This document shows, in pieces, positions 24,849 through 33,359 of a stretch of 64,000 bases of DNA. Made by a program: the position numbers and the translations under genes. The notes under the pieces are model-generated. The model was not told the origin of the DNA. It saw only the letters and a list, made by a program, of their open reading frames with translations, and ran no database searches. The number at the start of each line of letters is the position of its first letter. The first letter of the stretch is position 1. Source of the DNA: Rheinheimera sp. (lineage in GTDB: Bacteria; Pseudomonadota; Gammaproteobacteria; Enterobacterales; Alteromonadaceae); the NCBI GenBank assembly GCA_003482455.1, contig DMYW01000069.1:15191-79190 (forward strand). Direction: 5' to 3'.

Positions 24849-25676
24849 ATGAAAGCACCGCATTGGGTCGTAGCATTAGTCACATGCATTTGGTTGCAGC
24901 CGCTTGCCGCGGAAGAAGCACAGTCACGTTTTATGCTCGGGATGGGGGTTGGCCGTTACGAGACCTTGTTGCACGGCGACACCGACAACAACATGTATTT
25001 GGTGCCGCGTTGGCAGTATTACAAAGACCGCTTTTATATCGAAAATCTGGATCTCGGGTTTAACCTTGTCGAAAAGCCAAGCTGGTCTATCGATCTCACC
25101 ACCAAACAAAGTTTTGACGCTGTGCTTACTCGCACCGGTGGCTTGCGTGATTCTTTTGTCAAAGGGTTAGCAACTGCTGTGCTGCCAACACCGATTGGCA
25201 TTCCTTGGGACACTGACATCACTACGTTATTAACTATTCAGCGCCGTCAACTCAGTTACCTCGGCGGCGTCACCGCTTATTACCGCACCGACAATGTGCA
25301 ACTGAGCACGGCTTGGCACACGGACATCAGCGGCGTGCATGAAGGCACTGAGTGGTACAACGAACTGGCGGTGCGCAGCGAATGGCAAGGCCTGCAAATT
25401 GGGGCCAGCGCGATTGTCCGTCGTGTCGATACGGCCTATAGCAATTATTATTTTGGCGTGTGGGAAGCGGACACCATCAAAAAACTCTACATGTTTAAAC
25501 CGGGCGCGCAGTGGATCCCGGCAACCAAGTTGTCGTTGCATTATCCGATCAACGACCAGTGGTCGCTGATCGCCAATTGGAAACGGGAATACTTCCCGGA
25601 TGTCTACGAACGTAGTTTGTTTTTCCGCCGCTTAACTCAAGATATTTGGTTTACGGGGGTCGTCTATACATGGTGA
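24849..25676 (+). CDS. MipA/OmpV family outer-membrane protein
   Basis: A 275-residue protein with a Sec signal peptide (MKAPHWVVALVTCIWLQPLAA) followed by amphipathic beta strands. Typical strands are RFMLGMGVGRYETLLHG, DNNMYLVPRWQYYKDRFYIE, LSYLGGVTAYYRTDN and a C-terminal aromatic end (WFTGVVYTW), as in beta-barrels. MipA/OmpV proteins are outer-membrane barrels, some linked to MltA or to antimicrobial-peptide and osmotic responses. The start at 24849 has GAAGG six bases upstream; in-frame codons before it lack a signal. It is the first gene of a four-gene operon with DUF3019 and a two-component pair, overlapping DUF3019 by seven bases. Confidence 0.88.
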   Translation: MKAPHWVVALVTCIWLQPLAAEEAQSRFMLGMGVGRYETLLHGDTDNNMYLVPRWQYYKDRFYIENLDLGFNLVEKPSWSIDLTTKQSFDAVLTRTGGLRDSFVKGLATAVLPTPIGIPWDTDITTLLTIQRRQLSYLGGVTAYYRTDNVQLSTAWHTDISGVHEGTEWYNELAVRSEWQGLQIGASAIVRRVDTAYSNYYFGVWEADTIKKLYMFKPGAQWIPATKLSLHYPINDQWSLIANWKREYFPDVYERSLFFRRLTQDIWFTGVVYTW

Positions 25677-26038
25677 CAAGGCGCCGGTGCTTGGTTGCAA
25701 TGCTGTGGAGTTGGTCGGCACAGGCCGAACCTACAGCTTTACAACTAACGCCCGGAGCATGCATCGCCAAGCAAGATGGTCCTTGCCCGTTGACATTGCA
25801 GGTGCAATGGCAACAAGCGGACGTAATGTGTTTGATCGATCAGCAAACACAGCAGCCGCTGCTTTGCGGCGCCACTGTGTCCAGTCAATTGTCAATTCAG
25901 ATGACTGCAAATTTAGTGTTGGAATGGCGACGGCAAAGTGACCAGAAACTGTTCCAGCAACGTGTCGTTCGCCTGCTGCAGCGTGTAGAAAATGACAGTG
26001 TGCTGCAACAACGCCGCCTCAGTTGGAGTCTGTTCTAA
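25670..26038 (+). CDS. DUF3019 domain periplasmic protein
   Basis: A 122-residue protein with a short signal peptide (RRRCLVAMLWSWSAQA). DUF3019 marks follow: LQLTPGACIAKQDGPCPLTLQVQW, MCLIDQQTQQPLLC and LVLEWRRQSD. Four Cys in the mature part (GACIA, GPCPL, MCLID, LLCGA) probably form two disulfides, as is typical of the family. The function of DUF3019 is unknown. It is repeatedly found between mipA/ompV and a two-component pair in Alteromonadales, so it may be a periplasmic input for the kinase. The ATG at 25670 lies inside the mipA end (seven-base overlap); an upstream TTG (25646) is less likely. Confidence 0.88.
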   Translation: MVTRRRCLVAMLWSWSAQAEPTALQLTPGACIAKQDGPCPLTLQVQWQQADVMCLIDQQTQQPLLCGATVSSQLSIQMTANLVLEWRRQSDQKLFQQRVVRLLQRVENDSVLQQRRLSWSLF

Positions 26039-26749
26039 ATGAGTCATCACATTTTGTTATTGGAAGACGACGCGGCCTTAGCGCGTCTGACCGTCGATTT
26101 ATTGCAACAAGAAGGATACGCCGTGAGCTGGTGCAGCAATGCACTGCGTGCTCGGCAACTGCTCAACGAACAACAAGTCGATTTAGTGCTTTGTGACGTG
26201 ATGTTGCCAGGCATGAATGGCTTTGATTTTGTCAGTCAAATACGTGCTGATTTTCGTGGGCCTGTGCTGTTTATGACGGCGCAAACCAAATTGCAGCATC
26301 AATTGCATGGCTTGGAACTCGGTGCACAGGACTACTTGGTAAAGCCGGTGGACCCGCGCCTGTTGCTCGCCAAAGTGAAGGTGTTTTTACCCAAAGCGCA
26401 AGTGGTCAATGACGTCGCGACTTCGTTTAGTCAGCACAATTTAACCTTAGATAGCACCAACAAAACGGCCACGCTGCAAGGTCAGGTGCTGGATCTGACC
26501 TCGGCTGAGTTCAAATTATTGGCCGCACTCATGGCGCAATTTGGCAAAGTGGTCAGCCGCGATTGGTTGTTCCAACAACAACTCGGCCGTGCCTATGATG
26601 GCGTGGATCGGACTATGGATGGCCGCGCTTCACGCCTACGTAAAAAACTACAAGCCATTGATTTACGTTGGAATGTAGTCACCGCATGGGGCGAGGGCTA
26701 TTACTTGTCCTTTGACGGCGCTCGGCCGGAACAAGGCGCCAATTCGTGA
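26039..26749 (+). CDS. OmpR-family response regulator of the mipA/DUF3019 operon
   Basis: A 236-residue regulator. The receiver has LLLEDDAALARL, phosphoacceptor Asp53 in LVLCDVMLPGMNGFDF and Lys in DYLVKPVDPR. The C-terminal winged helix has LDLTSAEFKLLAALMAQ and DRTMDGRASRLRKKL with WGEGYYLSF. It starts directly after the DUF3019 stop and overlaps the kinase gene by four bases. It probably controls its own operon. The TGTACA-N4-TGTGCA site upstream of mipA is a candidate target, though OmpR-type proteins more often use direct repeats. Confidence 0.93.
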   Translation: MSHHILLLEDDAALARLTVDLLQQEGYAVSWCSNALRARQLLNEQQVDLVLCDVMLPGMNGFDFVSQIRADFRGPVLFMTAQTKLQHQLHGLELGAQDYLVKPVDPRLLLAKVKVFLPKAQVVNDVATSFSQHNLTLDSTNKTATLQGQVLDLTSAEFKLLAALMAQFGKVVSRDWLFQQQLGRAYDGVDRTMDGRASRLRKKLQAIDLRWNVVTAWGEGYYLSFDGARPEQGANS

Positions 26750-27996
26750 AATTTTCTACGGTCGCAACGCCGCTCCTTCGATTCTATTTGGCGATTGTTA
26801 TCACGGTCGTGTTGCTGGCTGTCAGTTTAAACCAGCTGTATAACCTGCTCAGTGACAAACCAAGCCCGTCTGTGGATGCTCGTTTGGTGCTCGATACAGT
26901 GCAGCAGTTGCGCCAGCATCAAAAACCACTCAGTTGTGCACTGGACGCCAGCTCCAGCTGTGAGGATGCCTTGTTTGTGGTGTATCCGCCGGGTTATTGG
27001 CAAGGCGTGCAAGATTTCCCGATTGGTGAAGTGGTGCCGCTGCGTGATGCGGCAGGGCAAGTGCTGCTGTGTAGCATGGAGCGTAGCGGCGAGCTGCTGT
27101 GTATCAATCAGTTGAATTGGCCGCAAGTGGAAGGCTGGCGGCTGGAATTAGCCTATGTGTTTTATCTGCTGCTGTTGTTAGCCTTGTTTGTGGTCAGCCG
27201 CAACCTGTTTCGGGATGTCACTATTTTGCGCGACAGCGCGTTGTCTGAGATCCGCCACGGCAAGTTTCCAGACTTTAGGTTGAGTTCCCGTTCTTATTTA
27301 ACACCGCTGGCGCAGTCATTAAAAAACATGACCAGTCGCATTGAACAACTCAATCGGTTTCAAGCCGAAATGGCGGAAACCGTCTGCCATGACATCAAAA
27401 CGCCGCTCGCGCGGTTGAAGTTTATTAGCCATTTATTAAAACCAGAGCAGATTGAGCAAAGCCGTCAGCAAATATTGGCGAACATCAATGAAATTGAAGA
27501 TAACGTCTATGATTATCTGCGATTGGCGCAGAACGACTACACAGAGCAGGGTTTGAGTTTGCAGTCGGTGAAATTGCGTAGTTATTGCGAGCAGTTGATC
27601 GATCATTTTCAAACCAACAGTGAGATCCCGCTGCAATTACATATCGCCGATGAGGTGCCCGAGCAGCTGGTGGTTGACCGCACCCTATTGAGCCGAGCAT
27701 TAAACAATTTATTAAGTAACGCCTTACGTTTTGCCAAGCAACAAGTGGCGTTAGACGTGCGTCTACAGCAAGCACAGATTTGTTTTTGTGTCAGCGACGA
27801 TGGTCCTGGATGGCAAGGCCAGCCAGTGCAAGATGATATTGAACACCATGGCTTGGGCCTGTCGATTGTGCGCCGCGTTGCTGAAAAGCATCAAGGTGAG
27901 CTGCAATTTGCCACTTCGGTATTTGGTGGTGCCTGTTGTCGTTTGTTATTACCGCAGCAGCTGGCGGACAGCGCTAAATCGATGTCGCCATCGTGA
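26746..27996 (+). CDS. membrane sensor histidine kinase of the mipA/DUF3019 operon
   Basis: A 416-residue kinase. Its first membrane helix is at about 8-28 (LLRFYLAIVITVVLLAVSL), followed by a short periplasmic domain at about 35-125. That domain contains Cys pairs (CALDASSSC, LLCSMERSGELLC) that could form disulfides. The second helix is at about 135-155 (YVFYLLLLLALFVVS). HisKA has MAETVCHDIKTPLARLKF, and the ATPase has NNLLSNALRFAKQ, SDDGPGW and HGLGLSIVRRV. The Cys-containing sensor domain and the Cys-rich DUF3019 neighbour suggest interaction or redox sensing; this is an inference. It ends the operon; the AraC gene is convergent 26 bases later. Confidence 0.92.
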   Translation: MKFSTVATPLLRFYLAIVITVVLLAVSLNQLYNLLSDKPSPSVDARLVLDTVQQLRQHQKPLSCALDASSSCEDALFVVYPPGYWQGVQDFPIGEVVPLRDAAGQVLLCSMERSGELLCINQLNWPQVEGWRLELAYVFYLLLLLALFVVSRNLFRDVTILRDSALSEIRHGKFPDFRLSSRSYLTPLAQSLKNMTSRIEQLNRFQAEMAETVCHDIKTPLARLKFISHLLKPEQIEQSRQQILANINEIEDNVYDYLRLAQNDYTEQGLSLQSVKLRSYCEQLIDHFQTNSEIPLQLHIADEVPEQLVVDRTLLSRALNNLLSNALRFAKQQVALDVRLQQAQICFCVSDDGPGWQGQPVQDDIEHHGLGLSIVRRVAEKHQGELQFATSVFGGACCRLLLPQQLADSAKSMSPS

Positions 27997-28022
27997 GCCG
28001 CTGTCGTTAGCGGTGGCTGCCG

Positions 28023-29006
28023 TTAACGACAAGCGCGATGATGCTGGCGATATTGACGCGGGCTTTGGCCAGTCCACACGCGAAAGCGACGTGAAAATAC
28101 TGAAATATCAGCAAAACCTAGTTGCTCGGCGATCCGCGAGATACTCAATTCACTGTCTTTGAGCAAGCGTACCGCTTGTTGCTCGCGGGTTTCATCCAGC
28201 AATTGCTGGAAACTCAAACCTTGATGCTGCAAATAGTACTGCACTGTGCGCGGGCTTTGATGCAACGCATTGGCAAGGGTGGTCAAATTGCATTGCTGCT
28301 GGATCACCAACTGTTCGCGCATGATGCCGCGAATTTGCTCTAGACGAGATTGGCGCGGCTGTTGACCGGTTAATTCCAGATAATGTTGGACTAATTCAAA
28401 TAGCTGCCGATCACCTTGGCGCAAGGCCAATTGCATTTGTTCTTCGCTACATAAAAAGCCATTAAAATCAGCTTGATATTGCACTGGAACTTCTAACAGT
28501 TGCCGAAGTTGTGACGCTTGGGCACTGCTAGAATGCGTGACGAACAGCCGGTTGGGTCGAATGCGACCCGCGCTTAACTGCCGGAACACCCATGCCCAGT
28601 GGCAGGCTAACCATAACTGCAATTGTTTGGGTAATGTGGGTAACACCAACAAGGCCACATCGGCTTGTTGCAACATTTGGCACTGCCAGCCGTGCCCCAA
28701 CCAAGCACTTTGCTTGACCATCGCCGCAATGGCTTCTTGCAAAAAATGCGCATTGCGACCGGCCAAGAACATCATGCCAAGCACTTGTGGTCCTTGCCGG
28801 CGCGCCAGCAAAGCGCCGAGGTGGTCAACCCCAGTCAGCCGCGCGCATTCATCCAACAAGGCGCTGATTTGCGACATCGGCAAAAAGCCCTCGGTGGTGG
28901 CAATACTTTCCAGCGGAAAATTCAAGGCGGAGCTCAGTGCCGAAACTGGTAATTCGGTCAATTCTTGCACCAACTCGGCCAGGCCAGTTAACAGCTGGAC
29001 TCGCAT
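28023..29006 (-). CDS. AraC family transcriptional regulator
   Basis: A 327-residue regulator with an N-terminal ligand domain of the Arabinose_bd type (MRVQLLTGLAELVQELTELP..., FLPMSQISALLDECARLTG). The C-terminal double helix-turn-helix has CNLTTLANALHQSPRTVQYYL and LSISRIAEQLGFADISVFSRRFRVWTGQSPRQYR. This layout is shared with OruR- and ArgR-like regulators. The ATG at 29006 is preferred; an in-frame TTG at 29084 would add 26 residues. It is convergent with the mipA operon. A regulator site (29306) and a minus-strand terminator (29099-29123) lie upstream of it. Ligand and targets unknown. Confidence 0.88.
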   Translation of the reverse strand: MRVQLLTGLAELVQELTELPVSALSSALNFPLESIATTEGFLPMSQISALLDECARLTGVDHLGALLARRQGPQVLGMMFLAGRNAHFLQEAIAAMVKQSAWLGHGWQCQMLQQADVALLVLPTLPKQLQLWLACHWAWVFRQLSAGRIRPNRLFVTHSSSAQASQLRQLLEVPVQYQADFNGFLCSEEQMQLALRQGDRQLFELVQHYLELTGQQPRQSRLEQIRGIMREQLVIQQQCNLTTLANALHQSPRTVQYYLQHQGLSFQQLLDETREQQAVRLLKDSELSISRIAEQLGFADISVFSRRFRVWTGQSPRQYRQHHRACR

Positions 29007-29098
29007 CGTCGGCACTTGACGTTGGACGTAACTTTGATGGTGCTGAATTGAAGACTGTTGAGCTAACACGGCTATTCTCTGCAATCGAACCTGAACTG

Positions 29099-29123
29099 AA
29101 AAAAACCGCCTGCGGACAGGCGG
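29099..29123 (-). terminator. intrinsic terminator on the minus strand upstream of the AraC gene
   Basis: On the minus strand CCGCCTG pairs with CAGGCGG over four bases and runs into seven T. It sits just before the AraC gene, so it must end some other minus-strand transcript coming from 29124-29320, where no convincing gene exists. Confidence 0.75.
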
Positions 29124-29305
29124 CAGGTAATTTCCCGTTTCAGCGTTGCACGGACTGCGGCAAGTTCCCTAGTCTGCATTGGAACTCACGCATTTGGCTG
29201 CCGGCGCCGCTGAATGAAAAGCAACACATGGGTGTCTCACCAGAAGTGCCAGAGTGTTCCAGCGGTTCTGATGGTTGTTTTATAACCGCTGCGGCCAAGC
29301 CATGC

Positions 29306-29350
29306 TGTACAAAAGTGTACATTTGTAATCAATTCTGAAAATTTGTAATC
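29306..29350 (+). promoter_or_regulatory. perfect TGTACA-N4-TGTACA site plus ATTTGTAATC direct repeat
   Basis: TGTACA at 29306-29311 and 29316-29321 flank AAAG, a symmetric 16-base site. It runs straight into ATTTGTAATC at 29321-29330, which recurs exactly at 29341-29350 (20-base period, about two helical turns). Two regulators may bind here. Confidence 0.45.
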
Positions 29351-29366
29351 CGAGAGCGGGGCGCCA

Positions 29367-29501
29367 ATGGCGCAATCCCTTGGTTTTATGAGTTGTGGAG
29401 GAAGAGAATTGCAGCTTTGTGTCGCCTTGTTGTCACAAACAGCAATTTTAGGGACTAGAGTTGAAGAACGCTTGTGGCAAGCAGCGATAGGTCCGCTGTA
29501 A
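29367..29501 (+). CDS. possible 44-residue small ORF ending at a terminator
   Basis: ATG at 29367 opens 44 codons (MAQSLGFMSCGGRELQLC... ending QAAIGPL) and stops three bases before a strong terminator hairpin. No clear ribosome site precedes the ATG, and no family is recognised. The RNA itself may be the product. It is listed because the terminator needs a transcript and this is the only frame that fits. Confidence 0.2.
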   Translation: MAQSLGFMSCGGRELQLCVALLSQTAILGTRVEERLWQAAIGPL

Positions 29502-29503
29502 GT

Positions 29504-29538
29504 CGCGAATTGTTTTGCGGGCAATTCGCGGCTTTTTT
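29504..29538 (+). terminator. intrinsic terminator on the plus strand
   Basis: CGCGAATTG (29504-29512) pairs with CAATTCGCG (29522-29530) over a nine-base loop, followed by GC and six T. It is a well-formed terminator with no recognised gene upstream. Confidence 0.8.
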
Positions 29539-29578
29539 ATCGGCGACAAAGCTACATCGAAAGTGCTAGATCAAGCGA

Positions 29579-29773
29579 CTATTCGGATTTTACTTTGCAG
29601 GTGCTAATGCCCAGCAGCGGATACAGCGGGCAGAAGTTCAAGCTGCCGGTTAACAGGGGCACCACACCCAGCCAGCCCCACCAGCCAATGACACCAGTCG
29701 CGGCCAAGCCGACGAGCACGACACCGGCAATGATCCGTAATGTTTTATCAATTCCACCGACGTTTGCTTGCAT
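29579..29773 (-). CDS. DUF2892 (YgaP-type) small membrane protein
   Basis: A 64-residue protein: MQANVGGIDKTLRIIAGVV followed by two hydrophobic helices and a loop reading LTGSLNFCPLYPLLGISTC. The NvGgiDr.lRi.lG start and the C..yp..g..tC end are typical of DUF2892, a domain also found fused to rhodanese in YgaP. The ATG at 29773 fits the family start; GAGGA lies nine bases upstream and two further ATGs directly precede it. It follows cydC by 26 bases on the same strand and is the last gene of the cyd operon. The two Cys could link it to thiol or sulfur chemistry. Confidence 0.87.
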   Translation of the reverse strand: MQANVGGIDKTLRIIAGVVLVGLAATGVIGWWGWLGVVPLLTGSLNFCPLYPLLGISTCKVKSE

Positions 29774-29799
29774 CATCATTTCCTCGAAAGTAGTTGGAC

Positions 29800-31572
29800 T
29801 TAGTGCTCGAACCGAGTCAGCGTCCAATGTTGGTTAAACACAGGGGATTGCAGCTGTTGATGGCTGGCAATCACTAAAATACCGTGGCGTTGGTACGCCG
29901 CTATGTTCTGTAACAAGGTTTCGGCAGTTGTGGCATCGAGCCCAGCAAAAGGTTCATCCAGTAGCAGCACCGGCGCTTTGCGCAATAAGCTGCGCGCTAA
30001 GGCAAAGCGGCGCAGTTCCCCACCTGACAGGCCAACGCCGTATTGGCCAAGTATGGTGAATAAACCTTGCGGTTGACGCGCCAGCCAACTATCCAAACCA
30101 ACCAGTGCTAGCACTTGTTGTAACTCTTCATCACTAGCCTTGGGGTCAGCCAAGCGTAAATCGGCCGCGATGGTTAAACCAAACACTTGCGCGCGTTGCC
30201 CGACATAGCAGCAAGCTTGCCGCAAGCTCGTTTCCGTGAAAGCACTGATGGGCCTGTTGTTCAAACGTAGCTCGCCTGCCAGCGCCGGGATCTCCCGCGC
30301 TATGGTTTGCAGAAGCGCCGATTTGCCTACGCCAGATGGCCCTTGCAGCAAGACGCAGCTACCGGCGTTTAGGGTGGCGGTCAGTGCAGGCACAGGCAAT
30401 GCGTGCTGATAGCCCCATTGCACATCGCGCAGCTGTAGTTGCAGCTGACTATCGTCCAACCGCTCAACCCCGCTGGCCGCACTGGCTGTTTGACATAGTT
30501 GGTTGAGGCGATCCCGTGCTTGGCGACTTTGCCCAAGCACGGCGGGTACAAACACCAGCGGCAACAGCACTTCGGCAAGGCCAAGCCAGCCCAACAATAG
30601 TGCAATTAGCACAGGCGCATGATGTTGATAGGGTAGGCTGGGTGCTTGACCTAGGTTTTCAAGCAGCGGCCCATTAAGCAGCGAGCTGTCGGTCGGAGCT
30701 GCCACAAGCTCAGTGCTTGTCGCAGCAGCAAGCAGTGGCTGTGCTAGTTGTTGGCTCTGTTGCAGTTCAGGCACAGCGGATAGCACCAACAACAGGATAC
30801 CAAGCAGCAACAGCAGCCACATCGCCGCTTGCAGCAGTAATTGCCGGCGCTGAATTTGCCGTTCCAGCTGATATAAACGCAGGTCCTGTTGCTGTTGTTC
30901 ACTTTGCATGTGGCCAGCGCGATTGAGCAGCAAATACGGCGTTAGCAGCGTCAAGCTTTGCAGCAAGTGCTGGCGGCGTTTGGCTTGTAGCTGCACCAAC
31001 TGACCTGCCTCTTGGTAGGCGTACTTTTGGGCCAGCAGTGGCAGCAATAGCATGATCGCCAGCAGCGCCAGTATCAGCGGCAAGGCTGCGGGCAACCACC
31101 AAGCGAGCGCCAGACTGTAGATGAGGCTGAGCGCAACTGCCCAGCCGAGGCGATTCACCAGCTGCAGCGGGAATTGATCCAACAGGTCGATATCTGCCAG
31201 CAGGCGCTGCAGTTTATCGCCGGTAAAGCCTTGTTGTACTTGGTGAAAGGGCTGTTGGGCCAAGGCTTTAAAGCTGTCGACACGCAGCTGCGACAGCAAC
31301 TTCAGTACTAACGCATGCGAAGTCAGTCGTTCAAAATAGCGGCCCGTGGTGCGAACAATCGCTAGCAAGCGAATGAGCGCGCCGGGGCGCAAGAAGTCAA
31401 AGTTACCGGCCCAGATGGCGGTAAGGCCTGCTAAGGCGCTGGCACTGATAAACCAGCCAGAAAACGCCAATAACGCAACCGAAGCCAGCAAGGTGCACAA
31501 GCCCAAAATAAAACTACCGCTCCAATGTGCGGTTTGGGCAAGCCACAGTTGGCGCAGCCGCAGCGGTTTCAT
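29800..31572 (-). CDS. cydC: thiol reductant ABC exporter subunit CydC
   Basis: A 590-residue fused permease-ATPase with six hydrophobic segments in the first half. The ATPase domain has Walker A GPSGVGKSALL, signature LSGGELRRFALARSLL and Walker B VLLLDEPFAGLD, then H-loop IASHQ. CydDC exports glutathione and cysteine to the periplasm and is needed to assemble cytochrome bd. Its ATG overlaps the cydD stop by four bases. Some permease loops are longer than in E. coli (the stretch around QQLAQPLLAAATSTELVAAPTD). It is co-transcribed with cydABX here, unlike in E. coli, where cydDC lies elsewhere. Confidence 0.93.
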   Translation of the reverse strand: MKPLRLRQLWLAQTAHWSGSFILGLCTLLASVALLAFSGWFISASALAGLTAIWAGNFDFLRPGALIRLLAIVRTTGRYFERLTSHALVLKLLSQLRVDSFKALAQQPFHQVQQGFTGDKLQRLLADIDLLDQFPLQLVNRLGWAVALSLIYSLALAWWLPAALPLILALLAIMLLLPLLAQKYAYQEAGQLVQLQAKRRQHLLQSLTLLTPYLLLNRAGHMQSEQQQQDLRLYQLERQIQRRQLLLQAAMWLLLLLGILLLVLSAVPELQQSQQLAQPLLAAATSTELVAAPTDSSLLNGPLLENLGQAPSLPYQHHAPVLIALLLGWLGLAEVLLPLVFVPAVLGQSRQARDRLNQLCQTASAASGVERLDDSQLQLQLRDVQWGYQHALPVPALTATLNAGSCVLLQGPSGVGKSALLQTIAREIPALAGELRLNNRPISAFTETSLRQACCYVGQRAQVFGLTIAADLRLADPKASDEELQQVLALVGLDSWLARQPQGLFTILGQYGVGLSGGELRRFALARSLLRKAPVLLLDEPFAGLDATTAETLLQNIAAYQRHGILVIASHQQLQSPVFNQHWTLTRFEH

Positions 31573-33359
31573 GTCGGCTCCTTGGTGATGGAGTTGCAGA
31601 TGGTTTGCGGCTCGGTGGGATCGGGCCTTGCGATTTGCTGAATGCGGCCCGCGTCGAGCTGCAACTGCTGGTCGACAAACCCCAAATAGTCCGTTTGATG
31701 CGACGCGATGACTAAGGTTTTGCCACGGCTGAGATGTTCAATCAGCTGCGCCAGCTGCTGTTGATTGTCAGCATCGAGTTCGGCAAAGGGCTCATCAAAC
31801 AACCAGATGGCTCTGTCGAGTAACAACACCCGCGCCAGCGCCAAACGTTGCTGCTGCCCACCGGACAAACCCAGTCCTTGTTCACCTAGAACAGTGTCCA
31901 GCGACATGCCTTGTTGCATCAGTTCTTGCCACAAACCAACGGCGCCAAGCACCTCGATGCAGTCGGTGTCGCTTAAGTCGCTGCGCGCTAATTGCAGGTT
32001 GGCCCGAATGCTTGCCGGCAGCAATTCCGCCTGTTGTGTCAGATAGGCGATTTGTTGCCAAAGCCAAGGCCGCTGCGCTGTGTTTATGAGGTGGCCGGCG
32101 CATAGATATTCGCCGTTGGCGCTCGAGCTGGTGGCAGGCACAAACCCAGCCAGTAGCTGCAACAAGGTCGATTTGCCACTGCCGCTTGGGCCTGTTAACA
32201 ACCAACGTTCGCCATGCTTTATCTGTAACTGTGGAACTTGCAGTCGCGGCTGCGCCGAGCCAGCCACTTCGATCTGGCGTAACTGCAAAATGGGTTGGCC
32301 AAGCGGCCACTGCAACGCGCTAGGCGCTGCGAAGGACTCGTCATATGATTCTGGACTGCTCGGCAGCGGCTCGCTGGGATGTTGCCACAAGGTTTGCAGC
32401 TGCAATGCGGCTGCTTCGGCATGCGCTTTGGCGTGGTAATCATTGCCCAGTTGGCGCAGCGGCTGATAAAACTCGGGCGCGAGCAACAAAATAAACAGCG
32501 CCGGTTGAAACGCCACCGGCACCACGCCTTTGGCCCACGGCAATTCTTTTAATAACCCAAGGCCTAAATACAGCGCCACTAACGCAATCGCTAGCGCGGT
32601 AAACAGTTCCAGCACGGCGGTGGATAAAAACGCCATCCGCAGCACCTGCATAGTGCTTTGCCGATAGCGCTCAGACGCCGCCTGCAACGAGTCGCTGGCT
32701 ATGCCAGTGGCATCGAGGCGTTTGAGCACCGGCAGATGCTGTAAAAAGTCCGCCAAACGCCCGCCTAAGCGACTTTGCAGCTGCAATTGCGCACTGCTGG
32801 CTCTACTGGCTTCACGGCCGACTAGGATCATAAAAAACGGCACCAAAGGCGCGGTCAATAACAACAAACCTCCCGCTAGTGGGCTGTAATACGCCACCGC
32901 TGCGCTGATTAGTAGCGGGGTGACAACGACCAGCGACAGTTGCGGCACATACCGGCTGACATAGCCATCCAGCGCATCCACGGTTTCGGTCAGCTGCACC
33001 GTGAGCGCGCCGTCGCCTGCAATTTGGTTGCGGGCAGGGCCAAGTGGCAGCAGTTTCGCCAGCAGTTGCTGACGCAGGCTGGCGCGTAAATTGCGGCTGA
33101 CTGCGGCGCAGCGCCATTCTTTGTAAAGCAATAAGGCATGACGACAACCAAGCGCAGCTAAACACAACGCCAGCCATAGCCAGGAAAAGGTTTGCGATAA
33201 TAACCATTGCTCTGCCAGCATCGACAAGGCCAGCATAGCGACTAACAAGCAAGGAACTGACATGCAGGCGGCGAGTACCGCCTGCGTCAGCTGCGACCTG
33301 TAAGGTCGCAGCCATTCGTTCAACAACAGACGGGACTTATTCAGCGCGGTTGCCTCCAT
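31569..33359 (-). CDS. cydD: thiol reductant ABC exporter subunit CydD
   Basis: A 596-residue fused permease-ATPase, the partner of CydC. The permease part starts MEATALNKSRLLLNEWLRPY. The ATPase has Walker A GPSGSGKSTLLQLLAG, signature GLSGGQQQRLALARVLL, Walker B IWLFDEPFAELD and the switch IASHQ. The start at 33359 matches the family; an in-frame ATG at 33425 would overlap more of cydX. As placed, the gene overlaps the end of cydX by 23 bases in another frame, so it is probably translated by coupling. Inner membrane. Confidence 0.92.
   Translation of the reverse strand: MEATALNKSRLLLNEWLRPYRSQLTQAVLAACMSVPCLLVAMLALSMLAEQWLLSQTFSWLWLALCLAALGCRHALLLYKEWRCAAVSRNLRASLRQQLLAKLLPLGPARNQIAGDGALTVQLTETVDALDGYVSRYVPQLSLVVVTPLLISAAVAYYSPLAGGLLLLTAPLVPFFMILVGREASRASSAQLQLQSRLGGRLADFLQHLPVLKRLDATGIASDSLQAASERYRQSTMQVLRMAFLSTAVLELFTALAIALVALYLGLGLLKELPWAKGVVPVAFQPALFILLLAPEFYQPLRQLGNDYHAKAHAEAAALQLQTLWQHPSEPLPSSPESYDESFAAPSALQWPLGQPILQLRQIEVAGSAQPRLQVPQLQIKHGERWLLTGPSGSGKSTLLQLLAGFVPATSSSANGEYLCAGHLINTAQRPWLWQQIAYLTQQAELLPASIRANLQLARSDLSDTDCIEVLGAVGLWQELMQQGMSLDTVLGEQGLGLSGGQQQRLALARVLLLDRAIWLFDEPFAELDADNQQQLAQLIEHLSRGKTLVIASHQTDYLGFVDQQLQLDAGRIQQIARPDPTEPQTICNSITKEPT

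Larger units (their letters stand above)
29124..29578 (+). other. gene-poor divergent control region between two terminators
   Basis: About 450 bases with no recognisable protein gene. A palindromic site and direct repeats sit in the middle (29306-29350). A minus-strand terminator lies on the left (29099-29123) and a plus-strand terminator on the right (29504-29538). This layout suggests two short divergent transcripts, possibly small RNAs or tiny ORFs. Confidence 0.5.

Noticed and set aside
28937..29338. 133-residue plus-strand frame with CTDCGK motif
   Set aside because: The first half is antisense to the AraC gene, the rest spans the minus-strand terminator and the regulatory site. Cys pattern alone is not enough.
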